From: Bacteroidales bacterium
GTDB lineage: Bacteria > Bacteroidota > Bacteroidia > Bacteroidales > UBA932
Assembly (NCBI GenBank): GCA_017962705.1
Contig: JAGCUV010000079.1
Span: forward strand, 1 to 57,924
DNA: 57,924 nt
Reading direction: 5' to 3'
The translations under genes were made by a program, and so were the position numbers. How positions within the stretch are numbered: the stretch's first letter is position 1; every line of letters starts with the position of its first letter. Below the pieces are notes generated by a model, which was not told the origin of the DNA, did no database searches, and saw nothing but the letters and a program-made list of their open reading frames with translations. Below are positions 9,214 through 17,621 of this stretch, piece after piece.

Positions 9214-10662
9214 TTATTCTGCCGCAGCTCGTTCCCATTTAATTGGGGTATCTGTTGAATTCCAATATAAATCTATTCGGCCCGCACCGGTGCCTGCTGA
9301 CTGATAAATCCGAATTTCATCACCTTTCACCACATCAAAGCTTACAGTCTTCTCGGTATCCTCAGTTACGTCAATTGTTCCATCAGGTTGAACAACATCA
9401 TTAAGCGTAACATATACAGGCGATGTTGTTTTCCCTGATTTTGCTGTATATGTAAGAGTGCCCCTTCCCGTATTTGCCACAACGAATCTAAAATCGAATT
9501 GTCCAGGTATCGAGTTCCCATACTGATTGGGCCCCGATGTACTTTTAATTAATCCTTTCGGGGTTACCATCCAATGGCTTGCGGTTGATGTCGCTTCAAG
9601 TTCGTAATCTTGTCCTGATTCATATTTCCCTGAATCGTACCATGCTTTTACAGCACCTTTTTTCCATTGAGTACCAAAAGGGATGACGGAAGAACCATTC
9701 ATCAAATCTCCCGACTCTATACTGAAAGCACCTAATTGTGATAATGTGCCACGAGATAGGGACAGTGATTTAGAATTAGAATAAGGGCATATTGAATTAT
9801 CATCAAACCAGAATACCAAGTCCATGTTAGAAAGTGTAAAACTTCCGGCATTATTATTATTTGTCGAAAGAACAAAATAATAATCACCATCAGCGATAGA
9901 ATCCCCACTCAAGGTAATGAATTTTGAACCCGTAGTCGATCCAGTTATTGCTGGTGTGTCATCATTCCCAATCGACCAATAGTTTTTACTTGCAATGGAA
10001 ACATCATTGCTCAGAACAATCTTTTTAAGTGTTTTTCCCGTGTTATTATCCACGGTTATCTTGAGCAGATTGACAAGATTCTTAAACCGGAACGACGGTT
10101 TCTCACCGCTCGTTCCGACCCATCTGGCTCCCATGGCATAGGCCGAAGGGTCGAAACTGCCTAGTGTAGCTGTCTGCGTAGCTGAGACATTGACGCGAGG
10201 CCGGGTGCTATCTTGGCCAAAAGGCAACTTGTCCGCATCCGAAACGCCATTGAGCTCGGCGATAAATTCATCCTTGGGAGCCGTTTCCGGAAAAACGGCA
10301 GAGAGGATCGCCTTCTTGCCGGAGTACGATTCGATGGTAGCAGCCGTATGCTGGACGGCGTTATTGGCATCTTTATACCAGATATTGATGGTTTCCGTTC
10401 CCTGCCAGACAACCGACAGGCCGCTCATGGCCATTTTGGTCTGCTGCTGAGGCATTTCCTCATCAGATGGCATGTACGCATCAAAATACAGCTTGACGTA
10501 ACCTTCCGGAACATCAGAGGCTTGTTCTGTTTCCGGAACATCAGAGGCTTGTTCCGTTTGGGAAGCGCCGGCAACCTGTCCTTCTGGAACAGAAGTCTTT
10601 GAACAGGAGATACATCCGGCAAGGGCCACGATGGCCAAGAGATAGTTAAAAGTCTTTTTCAT
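9214..10662 (-). CDS. Fimbrillin-like surface lipoprotein with tandem 9-aa repeat
   Basis: 482 residues. Lipoprotein signal (LAGCISC, Cys17/20). A linker at 36-53 holds two exact copies of TEQASDVPE. The fimbrillin-like domain follows (~54-325) and the shared C-terminal module runs from PFGTQWKKGAVKAW (~328) to PIKWERAAAE (end). Probably a surface glycan-binding protein. From about residue 195 onward (plus-strand positions below ~10080) base composition drops: a 120-base sample at 9601-9720 is 40% G+C, whereas the first part resembles its GC-richer neighbours. This points to replacement of the distal part by recombination. Function inferred from position in the PUL. Confidence 0.68.
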   Translation of the reverse strand: MKKTFNYLLAIVALAGCISCSKTSVPEGQVAGASQTEQASDVPETEQASDVPEGYVKLYFDAYMPSDEEMPQQQTKMAMSGLSVVWQGTETINIWYKDANNAVQHTAATIESYSGKKAILSAVFPETAPKDEFIAELNGVSDADKLPFGQDSTRPRVNVSATQTATLGSFDPSAYAMGARWVGTSGEKPSFRFKNLVNLLKITVDNNTGKTLKKIVLSNDVSIASKNYWSIGNDDTPAITGSTTGSKFITLSGDSIADGDYYFVLSTNNNNAGSFTLSNMDLVFWFDDNSICPYSNSKSLSLSRGTLSQLGAFSIESGDLMNGSSVIPFGTQWKKGAVKAWYDSGKYESGQDYELEATSTASHWMVTPKGLIKSTSGPNQYGNSIPGQFDFRFVVANTGRGTLTYTAKSGKTTSPVYVTLNDVVQPDGTIDVTEDTEKTVSFDVVKGDEIRIYQSAGTGAGRIDLYWNSTDTPIKWERAAAE

Positions 10663-10680
10663 AATTTAGTCCTCCTTTCG

Positions 10681-10836
10681 TTAAATCCATTCATCTTCTC
10701 CCGCAAAATCGATCTCCCGATAATCTTCCGTCAATGCGGATGCACAGACGATGTCCAAAGAATCCAAGGGGATAAGGGACAGCCTCGGAGCCAGATAGGC
10801 GCCAGATGCCTTGTTTTGACAGTTCATGGTTTTCAT
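10681..10836 (-). CDS. Small PUL peptide, 51 aa
   Basis: Reads MKTMNCQNKASGAYLAPRLS... and ends in FAGEDEWI. It has no lipobox or membrane segment, only a weak hydrophobic patch (LDSLDIVCAS). It shares a pattern with the ORFs at 10849-11007 and 40400-40549: Y-[LVI]-[AS]-P near residue 15, a hydrophobic middle, and E-[DN]-x-W near the end. Similar ~50-aa ORFs sit beside susD/susE-type genes in many Bacteroidota; their role is not known to me. Translation is supported by the conserved pattern and by fitting the gap between two operon genes (12 bp after the previous small ORF, 18 bp before the next gene). Confidence 0.55.
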   Translation of the reverse strand: MKTMNCQNKASGAYLAPRLSLIPLDSLDIVCASALTEDYREIDFAGEDEWI

Positions 10837-10848
10837 ACTTAACAATTA

Positions 10849-11007
10849 TTATAAAGTTATCAAATTCAATAACGTCCAATCATTTTCCCCTTCAAATACC
10901 ACATCGTTGAAAGAGTCGGTCGAAGCTCCCGGCGAAAGACAGAGCAAGCTCGGCAATGTCAGGGAAACACTGACAGATTTTGGTGAAACATATCGATTCA
11001 TTTGCAT
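10849..11007 (-). CDS. Small PUL peptide, 52 aa
   Basis: Starts MQMNRYVSPKS and ends ...VVFEGENDWTLLNLITL. It follows the FISUMP/BACON lipoprotein gene by 10 bp and precedes the other small ORF by 12 bp. It carries the same Y-V-S-P start, a LLCLSPGASTD middle and an E-N-D-W tail as its neighbour, so the two look like diverged tandem copies. A start at 11001 (second Met) is equally possible. Function unknown. Confidence 0.55.
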   Translation of the reverse strand: MQMNRYVSPKSVSVSLTLPSLLCLSPGASTDSFNDVVFEGENDWTLLNLITL

Positions 11008-11017
11008 AGAAAGAGGA

Positions 11018-12463
11018 TTATTCTGTTGTTTTTTGGGTCCAGGAGATGGGCGTCGTTTTACCGCAATAGAGCCTCGCATTGCCGGTCGCAGTGTTATAGG
11101 CGACAGTCACGATATCTCCCTTTTTAAGGGTCATCTCGCAGTTGATACTTGTATTCTGGGTATTAGTGCCCGGTGTGTACACCTCACTGAAGACACTGGC
11201 GCCGGCCCGCGTCGCACTGACTGTAAGGGTATGGGTAGCTGAACCCATGAGCACGGCAAACGACAAAATGCCGGTTCCGGACTGCGCCACGGTAAAACGG
11301 AAACTGAACTTGCCCTTGAGATATCCATTGTCTTTGCCGGCATTGGCAAGCTCGCTCGAAGCGGTAGCCGTGGCCGTCTCCGCCGTAAACGGCGTATTGG
11401 CCGTAAATCCTTCCATAGCCCACGCCTGCAGGAAACTGTTTGCCCATACTGTCCCGAATGGCGTCAACGGGCAAACATCCTGTTCGACAACGGCACGAAT
11501 CGTCCGAAGTTCCTCAGGAATCCGGGCATCCGCAGTGGTCAGTTCCACCCAATAAACGGTTTTTCCTTGTACACTCGAACTGGTGGGAAGCGTCACATTG
11601 ACGGTAGCGGCACCCGTTCCGGATGCAGGGCTTACAGAGGCCCCGGCCACGGCAGTGCCGTCTGGATATTTCACGCTAGCGCTCCAAGCCACATCGGCAC
11701 CCGCGACCAGTTCAAAGGAACAAGCCTCGGTATCCCATGCAATGGAAGCCGAAGCGCTGGCGAAGGAGAAATCAGGAGCAATCCCCCTTTTGACCGCCCG
11801 CACCGGATATCCGCACCAGACCAGGCCGCCGACTCCTTTGGGAGGCCTGTTGAGCCGCAATTCACTGCCGGATGTCACTTCTGTAAAAAAGGCGTTTACC
11901 GCCCTTGTGTCCGCATTGTCAACCACTTGGTTTGCCCAATACAACGCTTGCGCTACGACGTTATTGGTGGTGGTTCCGGCCCTATAGCCCGCACAAGGGA
12001 AGAAAATGCTTTTTCCCTCAAACCCCGCAACCTTGCTGGTAGCGACATATCCCACCGTGCCATTGTACGATGCCAAGGAAATGGAACAGTTATCGCTCAG
12101 TTCCTGCCAATCGGAAACAGAAGGGGTGTTCCAACCCTCCCCGAACACGGCGGTCGCCACATCTTTATCCGGAGATAAGCGTTGGCCTGCGGCAAGTCCG
12201 CCGGCATGGGCATAAGTGGATTCGCTATAATCGTCCTTCGGGCTCAGTTCGCCCCAGGCATAGTAGTTGCCGCACTGTGCCGGCTCGGCCGCACCCACAT
12301 TGTATCCGCACCAGAGCACGTTCAGGCCCAGATCAACTTCCTGCGATGTCTCGATAGTTCCAGCGAAAGCAGGAGCCTTAAGAGGCTTGACCTCGTTGTA
12401 ATCTTCCTTGTTGCAAGAAAAGGCCGACAAGAGGAAAATAGAGAGTATGATGGTTCGTTTCAT
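11018..12463 (-). CDS. SusE-position surface lipoprotein with FISUMP-like and BACON-like domains
   Basis: 481 residues. Lipoprotein signal (LSAFSC, Cys17). Residues ~40-225 resemble the FISUMP domain: VDLGLNVLWCGYNVGA, then GNYYAWGE, then GWNTPSVSDWQEL and a closing VRAVKR. Residues ~230-328 form a BACON-like beta-sandwich (ASIAWDTEACSFELVAGADVAWSASV). The C-terminal module (~333-481) begins PFGTVWANSFLQAW and is shared with two downstream lipoproteins. It lies directly after susD (6 bp gap), where a surface glycan-binding protein is expected. No enzyme motif seen. Domain names are from motif memory. Confidence 0.72.
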   Translation of the reverse strand: MKRTIILSIFLLSAFSCNKEDYNEVKPLKAPAFAGTIETSQEVDLGLNVLWCGYNVGAAEPAQCGNYYAWGELSPKDDYSESTYAHAGGLAAGQRLSPDKDVATAVFGEGWNTPSVSDWQELSDNCSISLASYNGTVGYVATSKVAGFEGKSIFFPCAGYRAGTTTNNVVAQALYWANQVVDNADTRAVNAFFTEVTSGSELRLNRPPKGVGGLVWCGYPVRAVKRGIAPDFSFASASASIAWDTEACSFELVAGADVAWSASVKYPDGTAVAGASVSPASGTGAATVNVTLPTSSSVQGKTVYWVELTTADARIPEELRTIRAVVEQDVCPLTPFGTVWANSFLQAWAMEGFTANTPFTAETATATASSELANAGKDNGYLKGKFSFRFTVAQSGTGILSFAVLMGSATHTLTVSATRAGASVFSEVYTPGTNTQNTSINCEMTLKKGDIVTVAYNTATGNARLYCGKTTPISWTQKTTE

Positions 12464-12468
12464 AGCGC

Positions 12469-14379
12469 CTATTCAATATAGAAGTCATTCTGCCCTGTTG
12501 CATAATCGAGGGCGGGATTGTTCAGCAATTCGTATTCGGGATATGCCATCAGGAGACCGGCACGGACCCTTGCAACATCCTCCTGGCGATCTCGCCCATA
12601 AAGGAACATGGGCGAATTCTTCCACAGACGGTAATTGGCCGGAGTATGCATAAAGGCATTAAAAGGTTTCACAAAATGATCGACATAATAGTTGGCTCCA
12701 TAGCGGCGGATATCGAAGAAAGTTTGGCTTTCATAATCCATCTCGAAAATCCGTTCCCACAGAATGGCAAGAACCAGTTTGTCTTTGTCGGCATAGTCCG
12801 CCACAGTCCACGCTGCCGGCGCAGCCGCCTGGGTGATATCTCCAAAAGCATGCGGATAGGTGCTGCTTGTATTCGTGGAATTACGTGCCCGGTCCAGAAC
12901 TTGGTTCACATAGCCCACCGCCTTATCCGGCTGTGACAGTTGGGCGGCAGCCTCCGCAGCCAAAAGAAGCACATCGGCATAGCGGAACAGATACATATCG
13001 GCGTCACCCCCCGTAGCCGTCCCCCGGTAGGATTTGCTGAAACCCTTTTTATAAATAGGCATACAATTCAAGGAAGCGGTCGTGTTGGCCGTGGAAAGAT
13101 CAGACGATGCGGTATAGGCCACACGGTGTGGGTACGGATAGCATCGGTTCGTCGTTTTGCTCCCTGTCGCCTCCACGCCGGTGTAGTAGGTCCCGGCGTA
13201 GTAGGACACGTCCATACGCGGATCCGGACAACCGGAATAATAAGAGTAAGTCCCCAGTTCCGCATCCTCTGCTTCTTGATAGTCGCTGGCGGAGCCATAC
13301 TTCTCGCACCAGGTCTGCCAGATAAGGCGGGAAGGGCGGATACGGAGTTTGTTTCCATTGTCAGTGCCGGTCTCAGCGGAGCCATAAGGCTGCTTGGGGA
13401 GACTCCAAGAGGCATATACATAGGAACCGCCGGTAACGCCTGACGACACGGGGATAACCAGTATGCGTTCTTTGGAAAGATAATCTTCCGGATGCTCGGA
13501 CGGCAGAAAACGGAACAGATTGGCATAGTCCGGTTCCAGTGCAAAAGGTCCTTCGTCGATCACTTTTTCGGCACAGGTCAGGGCCAGGGTCCAAGCTTTT
13601 CCAACATCATCCTTCGGAATGCCGCAGGCCGAGAAATCCGGATAACGTCCTTCTTTGGTCAAATCAAACCACTGGTCGTCCCGCCCTTCCGCAGCGCCGG
13701 TCATAAGGGACGCCATCTGCACATAGACTTTGGCTTTTAGCGCCGTTGCGGAATAGTTGCAGACATGACCTCGCTGAATTTCGTCGTCGCTTTGCGCAGC
13801 CCTGGTCTTGCAATGAGACTCCGCATAGGTCAAATCGTCAAGGATGGTCTTGTAGATGACAGGATAGGGCGTACGGCCGACCTCTGCCTGACTGATAGTC
13901 ACGATTCTGTCAAGGACCAGCGGAAGGTCTCCCCAGATGCGGGTCGCAAAGAAATACATCCAGGCACGCAGGAAACGGACCTGAGCGACAGCCTCCGTCA
14001 CCCATTCCCCGGGCAGTTGGGACGCCGTCGCATTATCGATGAAAGTATTGCATTTGGCAATCGCGGAATAGACATTATTGTATAATCTAGCATTGCCGGA
14101 GTCGTTGGAATATACAGTATTGTTGAACCACGAATCCTGTTGATTGCTTTGGTTATGCTGCAATACGGAGGAGCCCTGGATTTGATTCAGGAAAGCAGAG
14201 CCATACAAACCGAGAAGGCTTTGGTAACAACCTTCCAAGGCCGACTGCGAGGCCTCCATGCTCCCATACACCTGCTCTCCTACAAGATTGGAGGTCGGGA
14301 GCTCATCCAGAAAACGGCAGGAAGGTATCACAGTGGCGACAAGCGCTACAATAAGCATGGATATAGAAACCCTTTTCAT
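12469..14379 (-). CDS. SusD/RagB-like outer-membrane lipoprotein
   Basis: 636 residues, at the long end for SusD. Lipoprotein signal to Cys21 (ATVIPSC) followed by FLDELPTSNL, the usual SusD start. Further family features are QVRFLRAWMYFFATRIWGDLPLV, the SusD TPR region, and DMYLFRYADVLLLAAEAAAQL with ILWERIFEMDYESQTFFDIRRYG near the C-terminus. It forms the lid of the SusC transporter and binds oligosaccharide at the cell surface. It pairs with the SusC gene at 14385-17618 (5 bp gap). It ends in TAG, which shows TAG works as a normal stop in this genome. Confidence 0.95.
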   Translation of the reverse strand: MKRVSISMLIVALVATVIPSCRFLDELPTSNLVGEQVYGSMEASQSALEGCYQSLLGLYGSAFLNQIQGSSVLQHNQSNQQDSWFNNTVYSNDSGNARLYNNVYSAIAKCNTFIDNATASQLPGEWVTEAVAQVRFLRAWMYFFATRIWGDLPLVLDRIVTISQAEVGRTPYPVIYKTILDDLTYAESHCKTRAAQSDDEIQRGHVCNYSATALKAKVYVQMASLMTGAAEGRDDQWFDLTKEGRYPDFSACGIPKDDVGKAWTLALTCAEKVIDEGPFALEPDYANLFRFLPSEHPEDYLSKERILVIPVSSGVTGGSYVYASWSLPKQPYGSAETGTDNGNKLRIRPSRLIWQTWCEKYGSASDYQEAEDAELGTYSYYSGCPDPRMDVSYYAGTYYTGVEATGSKTTNRCYPYPHRVAYTASSDLSTANTTASLNCMPIYKKGFSKSYRGTATGGDADMYLFRYADVLLLAAEAAAQLSQPDKAVGYVNQVLDRARNSTNTSSTYPHAFGDITQAAAPAAWTVADYADKDKLVLAILWERIFEMDYESQTFFDIRRYGANYYVDHFVKPFNAFMHTPANYRLWKNSPMFLYGRDRQEDVARVRAGLLMAYPEYELLNNPALDYATGQNDFYIE

Positions 14380-14384
14380 TTTCC

Positions 14385-17300
14385 TTAGAAGCTAAGTTTT
14401 ACATCAAATCCATACGTCCTGTTGGCCGGGTACCCGCCCGCATCCACTCCGATTCTTTTGGATGAAATATTGTATGAATTCACGATAGGAGAAAAACCGG
14501 AGTACCGGGTCAGAATGAACACGTTGCTGACACTCAAGCCAAACACGACTTTCTTGAGATAAGATTTCTTGGGTAGATCCAGTGTGTAACTGAGCGACAG
14601 GCTGGACATTCTCAAATAGGATCCGTCCTCAACGTCCCTGTCCGTGATGTAGTTTTTCTCGCTGGTAGTCCAGACCAGATCGAACAAGGTGCCGTAGTAA
14701 CGGGTAGGGTCGACAATGCCGACATAGTAATTGGTCGGATTCACCACCGTCCAGGCGTTTCGCACCGAACTTCTCAGCACGTTCTGCGGGGAGGTCAGTC
14801 TATGCGTGTCCGCGTATAGTACTTTGTTGGCGTTGATAATCTGATTGCCATAAGAGCCCTGGAAGGCGGCTGAAAGTTTCCACTTCTTATAAACGAATTC
14901 CGTCGCGAACCCATAGGTAAAGAGCGGATTGGCATTTCCAATGATCGTGCGGTCATTGGCATCGATATAACCATCCCCGTTCATGTCCACATATTTGATG
15001 GAACCCGGCGTGGGATAGATACCGGCCTCATAATTTCCAGCGCTATACGGGATGCCGTATTCCCCTTCCTGCACCAGTCCGTCGGTCTTGTATCCGTAAA
15101 ACAGGCCGATCGGCTGGCCCAGCATATAAATATTGACCGGCTGCTCCGAGTGATATCCGCCGGAACCGATGTTCGCACCCGTATAATAGCGCTGCTCCGT
15201 CCGAACGCCCGGAGTAAAATAAAACGCGCTGGTGCCGCCTTCATATCCCAGATCGGTCAGTTTATTGCTGTTGAACGAGATATTTCCGTTCAAAGACCAT
15301 TCAAAATTCCGTATGCTCACCGGGACAGCCTGAATGGTGACCTCTATACCTTTATTCAATATAGATCCTTGATTGACATACATGTTCGCAAATCCGGAAT
15401 TGTAAGTGATAATCCTGGATTGCAAGAGATTGTATGTATTTTTATAATAGGCATCTACGACAATCGAAAGCCGCCCGTCCCACATACCATAATCAATACC
15501 TACATTCCACTGTCCTGTTGTTTCCCACTTCAAATTTTCGTTGGCGAGCACGCTAGGGCCCAAGGTGGTGATATATGCGGCTTCGTTAAAATGATAGCCC
15601 TCATACGCATGTCCATACGTCGTCATATACTGGTAAGGGCGCACGGAACAGTTTCCGACCAACCCCCAGCCGACTCTAAGTTTCAACATCGAAATGACAG
15701 GCGCCTTGAACCAGGGTTCCTTGCTCATACGCCAGGCGCCGGCAAGGGAAGGAAAACTCGAAAAGCGGTTTTTGGGCGCAAATCGGGAACTGCCATCCAC
15801 ACGGTAAGTTGCCGTGATAACGTAGCGGTCCGCATAATTATAGATAGCCCGGGCGAAGAAGGACATTTTCGACTCGTTTACTTCCGAGTAGGTAAATTTG
15901 GCACTCGGTGAAGAATCCAGGTTTTCCGCTCCCATTCCATATTGTACAATATCGTCCGCATAGACATAACTGGTGCTGTTACGATTTTGGCTCATGGAAA
16001 AACCTAGCATGCCGTCAATGTTGTGTTTCTTCGCAAATTTTTTCTTGATATTGACGGTGGTGTCCCAGTTCCAGTTGTAGAAGCGGGCATACTGCGCAGA
16101 TCCGGCAGCCGGCGATTTCGACACGGTGGGACCTTTGTATTTTGAGATTTCCTGCATGTGATAGTCCATGCCGGCCGAAGAAGTCAAACCAATCCACGGG
16201 GCAAACTGATAGGTCAGGGACAAATTGGGCGTAACGCGGATTTCATTCCGTTTCTGATACGAATCGTTGACCCATTTTGTAGGGCTGGAGGTATTCAGCT
16301 CCGTCTCGTCCTCGAATTGTTCATCCCCTTTTTCGGCCATGCTGACCCAAGGGCGGTAGAAAACGAGGGATTTGATGAATGAAGAACTGACTCCCTGGTC
16401 TTTTGAGCCGGCTCCTTGCATCATTCTTGAGCGTACGTATGCAAAATTAACTTTGCCTTCCAGTTTCAGTTTCTTGGTCAGTTTAGTGGATAGGTTTAAG
16501 CGCGCTGTCACTTGCTCGCTGCCGGTATTGGCAACAACGCCGTCAGACTTGTTATACCCGATCGAAGAAGCGAACCACATACTGCCCGGATGGCCGGACG
16601 CAGAAAAATAATACCGCTGACGAATTGAATTCCCAAGATAAAGATTCTGCCAGTTCTTGATGGTACCGGTCAACGTTTGTTCAGGAGTGCCGTAATTTTG
16701 ATAGATGGAGTTCAACATCGAAGTACTTGACGCATTTCCCATCTCACTGCGAAGTTGGAGATAGGAGACAAATTCATCAAATCCGAGGACATCAATCTTT
16801 TTGTAGGGCGTTTGCAGGTCAACGCCGGCATTGAAGTTGATTTTAGGCCGGTCATTATTGGCCTGGCGCGTGGTGATGAGCACGACACCGTTCGCACCGG
16901 CCGCTCCATAAATGGCGGTGGCGGATGCGTCCTTCAAAATCTGTATGTCTGCGATATCATTCGGGTTCAAACCCATCAATCCATTGACTTCCTCCGCCTC
17001 ATCAATCCCGTTTGAAATCGTATTGGAAGCCATGATGACACCGTCAACGACATAGAGGGGTTCGCTGGACCCGTTCAAGGATGTGATACCCCGGATGCGG
17101 ACGGAGACAGCGGCATCCGGAGCCTCCGATGCCACGATCGTCTCCACACCGGCAGCATTGCCGAGAAGCACCTGATCCAAGGAAGTACTGCGGAAAACCT
17201 CATCCGAGTTCATGCGCACGGCCGTCACCGCACCGGTCAAATCGGATTTGCGGATAGAGCCATAGCCGATGGCAACCGCTTCTTCAAGAACCTCCACATC

Positions 17301-17618
17301 ATCTTCCATCACGACATCCACCGTTGCCCGGCCGCCAACAGGAACAACCTGGGTTTTCATTCCAAGCATGGAGAAGGTCAATTCCGGATTCTGCTGCCCA
17401 TTCGGAATCGTTATCTGGTAATTTCCGTCTACATCCGTAATAGCGGGCGCAGCCTTGCCCATGGAAACAACGACACCCGGGACCGGATTGCCGGAAACAT
17501 CGGTAACGCGCCCCTTGACGGTCGAACTTTCCTCCGCGGCCAAAGCCGATGCAAGCGAACAAACAAGCAGAACTGCGACAAAACAGACTATATTATATAT
17601 TTTCTTCATAGGCGTCAT
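14385..17618 (-). CDS. SusC/RagA-like TonB-dependent outer-membrane transporter
   Basis: 1077 residues, normal for SusC. Signal peptide, then a carboxypeptidase-D-like beta-sandwich (~33-110; VKGRVTDVSGNPVPGVVVSM). The TonB plug has VAIGYGSIRKSDLTGAV, VRIRGITSLNGSSEPLYVVDGV and SATAIYGAAGANGVVLITT. The remainder is the 22-strand barrel, ending in aromatic F. Imports the PUL's oligosaccharides with its SusD. No STN domain is visible, so no link to an anti-sigma factor. A start at 17609 (MKKIYN) is also possible. It lies 3 bp after the stop of the short SusC-like gene. Confidence 0.95.
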   Translation of the reverse strand: MTPMKKIYNIVCFVAVLLVCSLASALAAEESSTVKGRVTDVSGNPVPGVVVSMGKAAPAITDVDGNYQITIPNGQQNPELTFSMLGMKTQVVPVGGRATVDVVMEDDVEVLEEAVAIGYGSIRKSDLTGAVTAVRMNSDEVFRSTSLDQVLLGNAAGVETIVASEAPDAAVSVRIRGITSLNGSSEPLYVVDGVIMASNTISNGIDEAEEVNGLMGLNPNDIADIQILKDASATAIYGAAGANGVVLITTRQANNDRPKINFNAGVDLQTPYKKIDVLGFDEFVSYLQLRSEMGNASSTSMLNSIYQNYGTPEQTLTGTIKNWQNLYLGNSIRQRYYFSASGHPGSMWFASSIGYNKSDGVVANTGSEQVTARLNLSTKLTKKLKLEGKVNFAYVRSRMMQGAGSKDQGVSSSFIKSLVFYRPWVSMAEKGDEQFEDETELNTSSPTKWVNDSYQKRNEIRVTPNLSLTYQFAPWIGLTSSAGMDYHMQEISKYKGPTVSKSPAAGSAQYARFYNWNWDTTVNIKKKFAKKHNIDGMLGFSMSQNRNSTSYVYADDIVQYGMGAENLDSSPSAKFTYSEVNESKMSFFARAIYNYADRYVITATYRVDGSSRFAPKNRFSSFPSLAGAWRMSKEPWFKAPVISMLKLRVGWGLVGNCSVRPYQYMTTYGHAYEGYHFNEAAYITTLGPSVLANENLKWETTGQWNVGIDYGMWDGRLSIVVDAYYKNTYNLLQSRIITYNSGFANMYVNQGSILNKGIEVTIQAVPVSIRNFEWSLNGNISFNSNKLTDLGYEGGTSAFYFTPGVRTEQRYYTGANIGSGGYHSEQPVNIYMLGQPIGLFYGYKTDGLVQEGEYGIPYSAGNYEAGIYPTPGSIKYVDMNGDGYIDANDRTIIGNANPLFTYGFATEFVYKKWKLSAAFQGSYGNQIINANKVLYADTHRLTSPQNVLRSSVRNAWTVVNPTNYYVGIVDPTRYYGTLFDLVWTTSEKNYITDRDVEDGSYLRMSSLSLSYTLDLPKKSYLKKVVFGLSVSNVFILTRYSGFSPIVNSYNISSKRIGVDAGGYPANRTYGFDVKLSF

Positions 17619-17621
17619 CTT

